DNA from: Heterotrichella gracilis
Lineage: Eukaryota > Sar > Xanthophyceae > Tribonematales > Xanthonemataceae
Assembly: GCA_032358255.1 (NCBI GenBank)
Contig: JAULBX010027030.1
Coordinates: forward strand, 1-41,118
Length of the DNA: 41,118 bases
Direction: 5' to 3'
The position numbers and the translations under genes were made by a program. The notes under the pieces are model-generated. The model searched no databases and had not been told where the DNA came from. It saw only the letters and a list, made by a program, of their open reading frames with translations. Every line of letters begins with the position of its first letter. Within the stretch, counting starts at the first letter, position 1. Positions 31,593 to 41,118 of this stretch are shown here, piece by piece.

Positions 31593-34500
31593 ATGCAGGC
31601 ACAGATGCTGTCCAGCTCGGGCGTCGTGGCCCAGGGCACACTCGCAAAGTCCTCCTTCTCGGGAGAGACCAAGGTGTTCGTGCCCCGCACCGCCTCGCTC
31701 AAGCGTTCCACCAGGTGGGTGTCACCATAGTGCATTGTAGGCCTTGCCTATTGCATTGCCTGTGGCGCAGGCAGGCAATGCCGCACCGTTTGGTACCCAC
31801 CAATAGCGCACACTTGCTCACCGCCTTGGTTCGTGTTGATGCCAAGGCAGCCCGCAAGCAAGCGCATTGTTCTTTGGTGTGACAGTAACTTCGACACCTG
31901 TTTGCACCAGGTCCTCCAACAGCCTGCACCTCTCTACCTGTTCTGCACCGCACAACGCCTCACTCGTGCCCCTCACTTGCTGCTGCCTGCGCACCAAACC
32001 CTGGACATCTTTCGCTAGCTTGAGGCCTCTTGCGCCGCACTTCGCATCGCTGTATCGTATCCAGAACCTGCCTTCTCACCCTTGACACTGTCCCCACCAC
32101 ACCAGCGCCGATACGGCTGGAGGCAGCAAATCGACCCACCAGACCCACCCACCACCCACCAACCCCACCCCTCCCTCCCTCCTGCAGGAAGTCCGCCGTG
32201 CAGGCCAACCTTGCCACCGCCAAGGTGAACCCAGTGACCGGCAAGGTGCTGCTCAAGGATGACTACGCCGCATCTGCCTACCTCACCGCCCGCGCCAAGG
32301 TGGTGAACGAGTCCTTCGAGGGCGCCCTGGGCATCGACGACTTCATCAACAGGGTGGAGATCGCCCTCTACTCCTTCGGCTTCTCCGGCGACAACTCGAT
32401 TGGTAAGCCAGAATTGTGTGGGAGAGCTTCAGATATGCATGCATGCCGAGTGCATGCCACACTTCATTGTCACAGCTCGGTTCTTTTTATAACCCATATG
32501 TTTGCTTGTGGTATACTTTGGCCTTTCTCCAGTCTCTTTGGTATTGCTCCCTGGCATCCACTGGTTGTCTCAACTCTCCAACTCGCACTTCGCCTTGTTG
32601 GCCTGCACTTCGTCACCCCCACTGGTTATACTCCCCCTTTGCTGACCCCGCCTTCCCCCTGCAGCCATGATCAACCTGTGCCGTGACGAGATCACCGCCG
32701 TGGTGAAGGAGAAGATCGAGGGTGTGTTCGGCTCCGGCTTCAACACCAATGGGCTGGGCGGTGTGCTCACCTGCGGTGCCACCGGCCTCAAGGCCGGCTT
32801 CAGCCACTCCCCCATCTGCTCCGTAAGTCGCCCCACCCCCCTTGTGCCTGTGTGAACCCCACCTGCTTGCCTAGGGGTGCGCCCTGCACCTGCGGGTCAA
32901 GTACTTCTACGCACTGGTACCTTGGATACCCTCCCTCTCAACTGCATATGGAACACTTGCACGCTGTATCCACACCTGCAACTGCGACAACCAGCCACTT
33001 CCTGCCAGGTCTACAGCATCCAGCATATTCGCTCTATGTCCTAACCCCGCCCCCCTCTCCACCTGCAGGGCAGCGGCAAGGAGAGGTACGTGTTCTTCTC
33101 CTTCCCCCACATCGCAGTGGACGCCACCGGCAAGCTGGGCGCCATCTCCCGCCCTGCCCGCCCCAACGAGTCCTGCGCCTGCGGTGCCCTGGCTGCCTCC
33201 CTGGCCGATATCAAGGCCAACGGCATCTCCAACTCCTGCAAGATCCCTGGAGGTGTGCACACTAGACCTAGAACCCCAGACACCAAACCTGCTTGGCTAC
33301 CTGCTTGGTTGCTGCACACAAAGCCCCTGCTGCTCAGGGGAACCTTCCCTTCCTTAGGTGTCGGATCTGCCTGTTCACGCCTTCCTTCCACTGCTCGCTA
33401 ACCTCCCCTTTCCTCCCGCAGTGCACGACCCCCTTGACCCCGAGCTGTCCATCCTGAAGCAGCGCCTGGCCCGCCGCCTGCGCTATGAGGGCACCTCCGA
33501 GGCCGACATGAAGGCAATGAACCTGGTGGACATCACCAAGCTGGCAGAGAGGACCATCAGCGACGACCTGGAGTACCTCATCAGGTAAGGGCAAAACCCC
33601 AGGGAGGGTTTGCATGCAGCCTCTTTTGAGACCATCTCAGCCGACCTGAAATGAAGTGCAAGGTGTTGACTGACTGGCTAAATAGTCTTATTAACATCAA
33701 CATCAACAGTGTTCCCTCAGAAGTCCAACAGCGGTCACTTACGCTTTCCCTTTCCCCCTGCAGCAAGGCCGTAGACCCCGCCAAGGCCGACTACGCAGTG
33801 ATCACCGGTGTGGAGATCCACAACTGGGGGCCAGACTACGAGAGCCACTCCCCCACCCTGGAGTTCATCTGGCCAACCGGCGTGTACGTGGTGGTCAACG
33901 GTGTGAAGACATACCTGGACATCACCGCAGTGCCGGTAAGTAGGGAAATGGGGACATACATTTCTGTCACCTATTTATGTAACCCTCAATGATGTATTTT
34001 GTATTGAAGCCAATCACATTTACAACTCTCCCAGAACCATGCCATCTGCACTAGTATTCAGCCGATTTATCACACTGCACATAGCCCCGTGCCATCTAAT
34101 ATACTGCTTCTCTACTAATGGTTGGCAGCCAGTTCCTAAGTCACTACATCTGTACTCACCCTTCTCCACCTCCCCTGCAGACCCTCACCCCCCGCCAGCT
34201 GGGCATCATCGCCGACGGCAACGGTGACAGCCAGGGCGCAGTGTGCGAGAACGGCGGCGTGGGCACCATCCGCTCCGTGGACATCGCCTGGGCCAACAAC
34301 AACGCTGGCGTGAAGAGCGCTGAGAAGAAGGCAGAGGCCAACAAGTACGTTGAACTGTCCACTTTTGAGTAAACGTAGTTTTATTTTTGCATTGTGAATG
34401 CTGATGCACTTATGCATTTGGCAGCCTGTAGCTACACTGTACTGTACCTGCATGCATGCACCAATACACAGGACCTGCTACCCAGCCATCCTGCCTGCGC

Positions 34501-34756
34501 ACCACCTATTGCCCCACCCAGCATCCTACCCCCCGCCCCCCCCCCCCCCAGGTTCAAGCACCTCATCCTGTCCGAGGGCCTGGACATCTCCGCCATCGAC
34601 GCCTCCTTCACCTCCGCATGGAAGAAGGACATCTCAGTGGACGCACCCGTGGGCAACGGCAACTCCACCAAGCTGGACGCCGAGACCTACACCTCCTACT
34701 CCGAGGCTGACGCCGCCAAGATGGTGCAAGAGGAGCTGTCCAAGTTTGCCAAATAA
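31593..34756 (+). CDS. LCIB: LCIB/LCIC-family protein (theta-type carbonic anhydrase)
   Basis: Eight exons join in phase: 31593-31714, 32188-32402, 32665-32822, 33069-33252, 33422-33584, 33764-33935, 34181-34344 and 34552-34756; 460 residues, close to algal LCIB. The first ~40 residues (MQAQMLSSSGVVAQ, LKRSTRK) look like a chloroplast transit peptide. Family hallmarks follow: MINLCRDEI, GFNTNGLGGVLTCGATG, FFSFPHIAVD, ISRPARPNESCACGAL and WPTGVYVVVNG. By analogy to the Cys-His-Cys zinc site of LCIB enzymes the likely ligands are Cys118, His179 and Cys203 (or Cys201); this is inference from spacing. LCIB proteins act around the pyrenoid in the CO2-concentrating mechanism, recapturing CO2 as bicarbonate. 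Codons are strongly biased to C/G-ending forms and acceptors have strong polypyrimidine tracts (C run at 34535-34549), as in highly expressed genes. I found no exon-edge echo in its introns. Confidence 0.93.
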
Positions 34757-35849
34757 GCGCGCCATGCGTTTCATTGGTTAGCCGGACATTTACCTGTCGC
34801 AGTGGGCATTCATGTATGTAGCGTTGAGATGTCCCACTGATGTGGCGAGTGCTGGCAATCCCATTTGCAAGGAATTTGTTGGTTTGGGGGGTCCTGGTTT
34901 TTGGGTGTGGGGGGGTGGGGTTACCCCAGGGAGGGGCGCGGGGGGCTAAATGTTTTGTGACCACTAGCTGTATGGCTTGCGCGTCGTTTTGCCTCCCCTT
35001 ATTCAGTCTTGACAGTCGAAAACAAGCAGTGAGCAGCGTTGCCTACTGGGCACCTGCCACGGGTACCATGTTACACCACCGATTCATCGGGTTTTCATCG
35101 CTGGCTTTGTTTTTCTAATCTCGTTTTTCCTCAAGAACATGCCTGTTTCCCACCACATGCAGAGTTTTGCTGGTTCAAAATCATGTTGCAGGTGCTGCTC
35201 CATAAATTTATTAGCTGCATTTGTGATGCGGCTGCAAGCCACCACCCATGTTGTCAATTTTACGGTGCGCAAGGCGCTACACCCCTTGACGCATGGCTTT
35301 GTCAATGCCTATTGTGAGCTTGTTTCCTCTTGGATATTCTTCCGGGGACAATCTAGCCTGTAACACAATCATTGCCTACCAATTTCAGTTGCTAATGCAA
35401 CAGTCTGAGACCCACACTGTGGGCCACAGGAAAAGGAAAAGAAAAATTCAGCTTGGCGTGCAAACTTCGCCGGGCAGCATTAGAAACAAAAAGAGGAGTA
35501 AGGATCGGGTATTGCGCATATGGAGCATTTCCTACTGCCAGTCCAAGCCTTGTGCACATTCAACTCGATCTCAATCGGTTGGAGTCAACGATTTGCCGTC
35601 AAGGATACGACTTGCCGTCTAGGTACACGGTTACATATTTTGCCAAAAATCATGCGTGGCCCATGCTGCACGGCCCATGCGGATTAACTTGTGACGAGTT
35701 AACTAGGCTGCTTTGCAACATAGTAGGCTCCTCTGTATGACAGTAGGTACTCCCTTAGCCTAATCAAGGTGCTCAAGGCTTGAACAAAGTTGCCCAGATG
35801 TTGTCAGGCTCATAGTGTTGCAGAAACGGCAATTTGTCAACCATGTACA
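34757..35849. other. 3' UTR and spacer before tRNA-Ile
   Basis: No coding sequence is supported. TGTAA, the usual polyadenylation signal of green algae, occurs at 35359-35363, some 600 bases after the stop, so the LCIB-like 3' UTR may be long. G/C-rich blocks at 34886-34945 give way to AT-rich DNA. Confidence 0.45.
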
Positions 35850-35923
35850 GGCCGTTTAGCTCAGCTGGTTAGAGCGTGGGTCTAATAAGCCCAAGGTCAG
35901 CGGTTCGATCCCGCTAATGGCCA
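35850..35923 (+). tRNA. tRNA-Ile(AAT)
   Basis: The 74-base cloverleaf is complete: acceptor stem GGCCGTT with AATGGCC (one G-T pair), discriminator A at 35923, D-arm with A-box TAGCTCAGCTGG, anticodon stem TGGGT with GCCCA around loop CTAATAA, anticodon AAT (A34 becomes inosine), and T-arm with B-box GGTTCGATCCC. No intron is present and no CCA is encoded, as expected for a nuclear gene. Confidence 0.96.
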
Positions 35924-36776
35924 AGAAATTGTTTTGCTGTATTCAATTCAGCTTTTTTTTTGCATTTTTCTGTCTCAGCGGGGTCACACCCTATCGCCCC
36001 AAACACTAGCAGTAGCGCGCTGCACATATCATAATCGGGTTGAAACGTCCTTGGTCTAGTTTAGCCTTTTGTGCTTTCGGGGAAGGGCTTGTGGGATCTC
36101 TGTATTGACCAAAAGCTTGCTGCATGCCAAGCAACCCTCTCGCTGCTAACTCTTTTGCTGGGTGCACGAGTTCGCCCAACACAGCACAGCCCATCTCCGT
36201 GTTCCTTTTTGCGTAGCAAGCCCCACACGCAGTCGACTATCGGGCCGCCCTGTGTGGGTGTGGTGGGTGGTGGCGGCAGCATGGCTCTCTCGGTGTCCGT
36301 GGCGAAACTGGCCTCGCTACAGGCGCAATCGGTGGGTGACCAGCGTGCATTGGCACACTTGGATGAACGTACATTTAATCAAACTATACTGTCTTACTGT
36401 TGCTTTTGCTGCTAGAGCTCACGTTTATTTTGGGTCGGTTGTTGGTGGGCGTTTGCATGCATCATATGCATGCATACATGCGTGCCGTCTGGCGCTGCCT
36501 AGCAGAGGCCACTGCTGAGAGTGGTGCAGGTCACAAAGGCGTTCCTTCTTTCGCGTTTCTATATAGCTTAGTTGACGGCAGCTTGCTGGCGCATTCACCT
36601 GCATCTTGATTGTTTCCTTTGCACCACCCAGATGCAGTGCGCCACTACGTCTCTTATATCACTTCAATTGCGGAAGCGTTGCAGCATACTAGCCACTCAC
36701 CTCCGCGGTGGTTGATGAGCCATGCAGCAATTATAGACTCCACCGCAGGACTTGACCTGTAGCATTTGCCCCAACC
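35924..36776. other. spacer and EFL1 promoter region
   Basis: A short ATG exon-like frame at 36281-36331 (MALSVSVAKLASLQAQS followed by gtgggt) has a good start context and a donor, and could be a first exon, but I found no partner exon. A palindrome-rich stretch tttgcatgcatcatatgcat occurs at 36452-36471. The end of the region precedes the EFL1 ATG at 36777. Confidence 0.4.
35932..35961 (+). terminator. Pol III T-run terminator
   Basis: TTTT at 35932-35935, nine bases after the tRNA, is the likely first stop signal; a run of nine T at 35953-35961 is a strong backup. Confidence 0.8.
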
Positions 36777-39700
36777 ATGCCAGCACCAAACCCCCAACAC
36801 ATGCACCAACACGCCAGGACCAACCCCGCAACGTGTGCGCCACCGCAGGACCAAATCCGCAACATCTGCATCCTGGCCCATGTCGACCATGGCAAGACCA
36901 CCCTCAGCGACCACCTCATCGCATCCAACGGCCTCATCCACCCGCGCCTGGCGGGGGAGCTGCGTTACCTGGACAGCAAAGACGAGGAGCAGGTACATTT
37001 TTGAAACTTTGATTGCAATTTCTGTATGCCCAATTTAATTCCAATTTTTTGAAGCTACATTTGGATGGTATTTTCCCAGGCGCGCGGGATCACCATGAAG
37101 TCCAGCTCCATCGCCCTCCTCTTCAATCACAAAACCCCGGACGAAACCCCAAAACCCTCCTCAAAACCCTCCTCACCAGATGCCCCAGACGGGCCAGACG
37201 TGCAAGATGCATCGGCCAGTGGGGGGGCAGCACCAGGGGGCGTCCAGCCTGGGGAGTTTCTGATCAACTTGATCGACTCCCCTGGCCATGTGGACTTCTG
37301 CAGCGAGGTGTCCACGGCTGCCCGGCTGAGCGATGGGGGCGTGGTGGTGGTGGATGCGGTGGAGGGCGTGTGTATCCAGACGCACGCGGTGCTGAGGCAG
37401 GCCTGGGAGGAGAAGGTAGGGGCTGCGCCTTAGAACGAGAGGAGAAAGTTGTCACCCTGCGGGTGCCTAAATGAAAAAATGCCTGTGAGGAGAAGGAGAA
37501 GGAGTACTCATTGTCCTTGAATTCTACGCCTTAGATGGCTGCAGCCCCTGCATCCATGCGCATCGCATGGGGTGGGCAGGAGCACGTTCCATCGTCAATC
37601 AAACAAAACCCTATTGTAGGTTCAGCTGTGTCTGGTCATCAACAGGATTGACTGCCTTGGCTACTCCATAAAAACCCTAGCCATTGAAAACCCTAACCCT
37701 CGGAAAACCTCCCTGCAGGTCCAGCTGTGCCTGGTGATCAACAAGATTGATCGCCTCATCCTTGAGCTGGGGATGACCCCAGGGGAGGCCTACGATCGGC
37801 TGAAATCCATCATCCACCACGCCAACATGGTGGTGTCGGGGTTCCAATCGGAGCGCTTCATCAGTGAGGCGGATGCAGTGCTGGCCACAGAGGATGCGCG
37901 GGCAGGGTATGCGGCGCCAAACCTTAGTACAACCCTAAACCCTAAACCCTTATCGGAGCGCTTCATTGCGGATGCGATGCAGGGTAGGCGGCAACAAAAC
38001 CCTACTAAACCCTGAACCCGGAACCCTAATCGGAGCGGTTCATTAGCGAGGCGGATGCGGTGCTGGCCACGGAGGATGCGCGGGCTGGGTAGGCGGCGCC
38101 AAAACCCTGATGAAACCCTAATGCTAAAACCTCCTGGAATTGTCTGAAAACCCTATGAAAGGCCTGGATGGACTGGCCACGGAGGGTGCACGGGCTGTGG
38201 AGGCCGCAGCAGAACCCTACAGGAAAACTGTTATGAATAGTTGTTGGCTCCTGATTATCTGCTGGCCACAGAGGATGCACTGAGCCTGGTTTGAATCACA
38301 AAACTTAATGAAAAATGCATTCCAGCAATACTGCCAGACTGAAGGTAGCCCTGGATAATGGGCGCCCAGTAGCTTTCAGTCATATCCCTGCTCTTGCCAT
38401 GCATGCCCCACCTGCACATGTAAATTTGCGTTCCCATCCCCAGGGAGGCTCATCAGCTGTCCGATCTGGAGGACGAGGAAGTCATCTTCAGGCCAGAGAG
38501 CGGCAACGTGGCCTTTGCAAGCGCACACGACGGCTGGGCCTTCCGCATCAACCAGTTTGCAGCCCAGTACGCAACCAAGCTTGGGTGCAATCCCGCGGTG
38601 CTGCAGCGCGCGCTGTGGGGCGACTACGCGTATGTGGCCAAGACCAAGCGGATCGTGCGGGTGAAGCCGGGTCCCGGGGGTGACAAGAAGCCGCTGTTTG
38701 TGCAGCTGGCGCTGGAGCCGCTGTGGAAGGTGGGGTGCTAGTTAGGGTATTTGTTAGGGTATCACAAAGTAAGCAGCTGACACTGGAGCCGTTGTGGGCG
38801 GTAGGACACGTGATGGCAGGGTACGAGTGATCTTTCCATACCCTACCAGGTTCAGTAGGGATAACGCATACCCTACCGAAAAACGTATTCCAGTAGGGTT
38901 TGCGTTGAGTGTTTGTGGCTCCCAAGGCCTACCCGTGCAGGCCGATAGCGCATGCCAGCCAGGTGCTGACCTTCATTAGGTGTTGGCTAGGGTTATATAA
39001 TGTGGTGTCTTTGACCCAAAAACCCCTCGCACCTGCAGGCCTACAGCGCGTGCCAGCCAGGTGCCGACAGCCGCGCAGTGCTTGACAAGATGATTGCGGG
39101 GCTGGGGTTGGGACCAGCGGTGGCCAAGGGGGCTAGCCACCCAGACCCACGCAATGCCCTACGGTAGGGTTTAAAAGTTTCTCCATGCTTTCCATAGATT
39201 GTGCTTTTTGTGCAAGCCTTTCCTTGAGGGGACTGGAAGTCCTATACACCACACATATGTAGCAATTTACCCGCCAGGGTGGTGGAAGAAATAGGAGGTG
39301 TTTGTTTTTCAGTCTATCTTTTATTCGTGTTTCTTGTTAGTGCATTGATCCCAATTTTGTGTTCCCTCCCAGGGCTGTGCTCCGGGGATGGCTGCCCCTG
39401 GCTGAGGCTGTGCTGCAGATGGCAGTGGAGCACTTGCCCAGTCCGAAGGTGAGGAAAGGATAATCACAATGGGGAGGAAACAGCAAGGATGAACGTAATT
39501 AGGATGGGGAGGGAACACAGCATTGGGATGGAAGGGGACAGCACGGGGCTTGGGATTGGGGTGAAAATTCCAAAAAATTGAGATTTACAACTTCCTGGTC
39601 AAAATTGCCAGGGTTCCTGTTTTCCAGGCATTGCACATAAGCAGAATGATTCTCCAATTCATACTACACTCCCCGCAGGCCGCTGCACTAGAGCGCCTCC

Positions 39701-40813
39701 CCCGCCTCCTCCCCCTCCCCTCCTCCCCCTCCCACTTCCCCCCTGACCTGCGCCGCCAGCTGGACGCCATGCGGGCCAGTGTGGGATCATGTGACACCTC
39801 CCCTGACGCACCCACCTTAGTGTTTGTGTCAAAGATGGTGGCGGTGCCTGCTGGGGCCCTACCCAGGTAAAGGGTCTAGGGTTTAGGGTTTCGGTGTGCA
39901 TCTTGCTGCCAATTGGTCTTACTGTGCCAGGGTCTCTGTGCATATGGGAGGTGCCAAGTGCTCGGCGGCTGCGAGGCCAGTGATGTGTCACAATGCATTT
40001 TCTCCATGAACCTTTCTTGGCCTGAACCGCCTGGATGTCAATTGCGTGATGCCATGGCTGCAAACGTGTGAAACGTAAGATAACTCTTTTCCCAAGGGAT
40101 TATAGGAAATTGTTATAAAATCCATGGTACTCCATGCCCATCGGTACTTGACAATCTCGCCTGCCAGTGTCCATATTCTGATTGCAAATTTCTGTTTTGC
40201 GGTTTCTAAAAGTGCTTCCCCGTAACCCCTTTGCAGGCAGATTGGGGACCCCTCGCCCGCCAATGCCCTAGAGGAGGTTTTCCTCGCCTTTGGTAGGGTT
40301 TTCAGCGGGGTGCTGCGCGAGGGCCAGAGGGTGCAGGTTCTGTCCGCCGCCTACAACCCTGCAAACCCTAGCGAGCAGCGCCAGGAGGTGGTGCTGGGGC
40401 CCCTGTACCTCATGATGGGCAGGGGGCTGGAAAGGCTCAAGGTGGGTGTCGTGTGAGTGTGGATACAGCTTTGGCCTGACCTAGTTGGAGGGATGCCAGC
40501 TGGCAGCGTGCTGGCCATGCTCAAGTTGGTACCCCTCGCCTTCCGCCACCACAAGCGCCTTCCCAAAACCCTGCGCACTTGCATGCTGCCACCTTATTGG
40601 CTCTACTGCTCTCGAACGCATGTGACCAACGTAATGGTTGGGCTGCGCACTGACTGAGCTGGCAACTCATCGGTCTGTGCAGGAGGTTCCAGCTGGCAAT
40701 GTGCTGGCAATCTCAGGCCTGGGCCTCGCCATCCTCAAGTCAGCAACCCTGGCCAGCACCCCCAGCGCATTCCCCATGGCCCCGCTCATGTTCCAGACAG
40801 CAGCCATTGTGAG
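36777..40813 (+). CDS. EFL1: EFL1, EF2-like GTPase of 60S maturation (3' end outside window)
   Basis: Nine exons join in phase: 36777-36992, 37080-37415, 37719-37906, 38444-38729, 39039-39163, 39373-39448, 39679-39866, 40237-40441 and 40683-40813; about 584 residues, with the C-terminal half beyond the edge. GTPase motifs: AHVDHGKT (residues 34-41), [16 protein letters not shown] (138-145) and NKID (192-195). Residues [20 protein letters not shown] and [15 protein letters not shown] are typical of EFL1 and not of eEF2, as is the long insertion after [12 protein letters not shown]. The protein works with SBDS to release eIF6 from late pre-60S particles. A Pro/Ser/Asp-rich insertion of about 40 residues lies between the switch I region and DSPGH. 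Introns 2, 3, 4 and 8 carry exon-edge echoes. The ATG at 36777 precedes 26 low-complexity residues; no better start is visible. Confidence 0.93.
37620..37718 (+). other. in-frame exon-head echo in EFL1 intron 2
   Basis: An acceptor tattgtag precedes a copy of the next exon head that reads [14 protein letters not shown]; the real exon at 37719 reads [14 protein letters not shown]. The distance is exactly 99 bases and the frame is open from copy to parent, so use of this acceptor would add 33 residues and duplicate the G4 motif. The real acceptor (ccctccctgcag) has the better pyrimidine tract. Confidence 0.88.
37950..38280 (+). repeat. four exon-tail echoes in EFL1 intron 3
   Basis: The exon 3 tail (tcggagcgcttcatcagtga to gatgcgcgggcagg, then gtatgc) recurs at 37952-37985 (internally deleted, then gtaggc), 38031-38091 (nearly complete, gggctgg, then gtaggc), 38168-38200 and 38258-38280 (decayed). 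Parent and copies are followed by CCCTAAA-type motifs. The copies are spaced about 80-110 bp apart. Confidence 0.92.
38771..38811 (+). other. exon-tail echo in EFL1 intron 4
   Basis: The stretch gcagctgacactggagccgt, then tgtgggcggtaggac, copies the exon 4 tail at 38702-38737 (gcagctggcgctggagccgc, then tgtggaaggtgggg), about 70 bp downstream, with a donor-like ggtagg. Confidence 0.85.
38932..38985 (+). other. exon-head echo in EFL1 intron 4
   Basis: The acceptor cccgtgcag followed by gccgatagcgcatgccagcc copies the exon 5 head (gcctacagcgcgtgccagcc at 39039), 98 bp upstream of it. The frame meets TAG after 12 codons, so its use would truncate EFL1. Intron 4 therefore has an echo at each end. 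Confidence 0.88.
40485..40553 (+). other. exon-head echo in EFL1 intron 8
   Basis: The stretch ggagggatgccagctggcag, then cgtgctggccatgctcaag, matches the exon 9 head at 40683 (ggaggttccagctggcaatg, then tgctggcaatctcagg), and the similarity continues to ccctcgcc. It lies about 195 bp upstream of the true acceptor, and a ctag precedes it. Confidence 0.8.
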
Positions 40814-41118
40814 GTGAGGCGGGCGGAAGGCTAGCATGGGTAGTAATGGGTGTGTGGTTGTTTACACACCTCTGTTGGGAGAGGGGTATGCCATGAGGTG
40901 TATGCCATTTGGGTTCTTGTCGTGGACTGCTTTTGTGAATGGCGGTGTTGGGTGCGTTGGGACCCAGCTGCAGATTATATTGCAAATTGCAATACGTGTT
41001 ATACGTCATTGTTTTGTACTATTGTGTAGAGTACCTTCCCATGCCTCCAACGGTCGACCCAGCCGTTGGCTCAGCACCTGAGTTTGAGTTGAGTCTTGAG
41101 TTCAACTAAGCAAGGGGT
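40814..41118 (+). other. EFL1 intron 9, unfinished
   Basis: After the donor at 40814 the sequence is intron-like. A tag at 41028-41030 opens a frame to a stop at 41079-41081 that does not resemble the expected EFL1 continuation, so the next exon probably lies outside the window. Confidence 0.5.

Noticed and set aside
35440..35740. Open frames between the LCIB-like gene and tRNA-Ile
   Set aside because: There is no recognisable domain, splice partner or codon bias like the neighbours.
36281..36331. Possible first exon MALSVSVAKLASLQAQS
   Set aside because: It has a start context and donor but no partner exon was found before EFL1; kept only as a note on the spacer.
41028..41081. Possible tenth EFL1 exon
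   Set aside because: The phase would fit but the residues do not resemble EFL1 after AAIVR and a stop follows at once.

Overview
The window is nuclear DNA of a green alga, most likely a trebouxiophyte of the Chlorella type; I cannot fix the genus. The reasons are: GC-rich exons cut by many GT-AG introns, scattered TTTAGGG/CCCTAAA telomere-type motifs in introns and spacers, a limiting-CO2-inducible LCIB-type carbonic anhydrase, a plant-type HECT ligase, and a nuclear tRNA-Ile(AAT). Nothing looks prokaryotic, organellar or viral.

Layout. (1) 1-4018, +: repeat-rich DNA and the C-terminal exons of an unrecognised helical protein. (2) 4835-7235, -: complete 7-exon MOSC-domain (mARC/ARC-like) gene. 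(3) 7997-11902, -: complete 6-exon polytopic membrane protein built as two similar halves. (4) 13000-14739, +: 3-exon gene with a probable START-like lipid-binding domain. (5) 16124-24157, -: large HECT E3 ubiquitin ligase of the UPL6/UBE3C type, with IQ motif and catalytic Cys. (6) 24709-27135, +: conserved plastid TPR protein. (7) 28142-29365, +: unrecognised protein with a plastid-type N-terminus and a hydrophobic stretch. (8) 30004-30620: decayed copy of the 3' end of gene 6. (9) 31593-34756, +: complete 8-exon LCIB/theta-carbonic anhydrase gene. (10) 35850-35923, +: tRNA-Ile(AAT). (11) 36777 to the right edge, +: EFL1, the EF2-like GTPase of 60S ribosome maturation, cut off by the window.

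Genes 5 and 6 are divergent, as are genes 3 and 4; genes 1/2 and 4/5 are convergent. There is no operon, and no shared pathway is evident: the set mixes ribosome assembly, ubiquitin conjugation, molybdenum-cofactor chemistry and CO2 concentration, which is normal for a eukaryotic chromosome.

The unusual thing is the introns. In at least five genes (1, 2, 3, 5, 11) introns carry partial copies of the neighbouring exon edge together with its splice site: exon tails plus a donor just inside the intron, or an acceptor plus exon head just before the real acceptor. I call these exon-edge echoes. They lie about 70-210 bp from the parent edge, are diverged to different degrees, and several would give usable alternative splice sites; one in EFL1 is in frame and open. 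The LCIB-like gene, probably highly expressed, seems free of them. Exon limits given for genes 2, 3, 4, 6, 7, 9 and 11 were checked for phase consistency by hand; the first few UPL6 junctions were not resolved.
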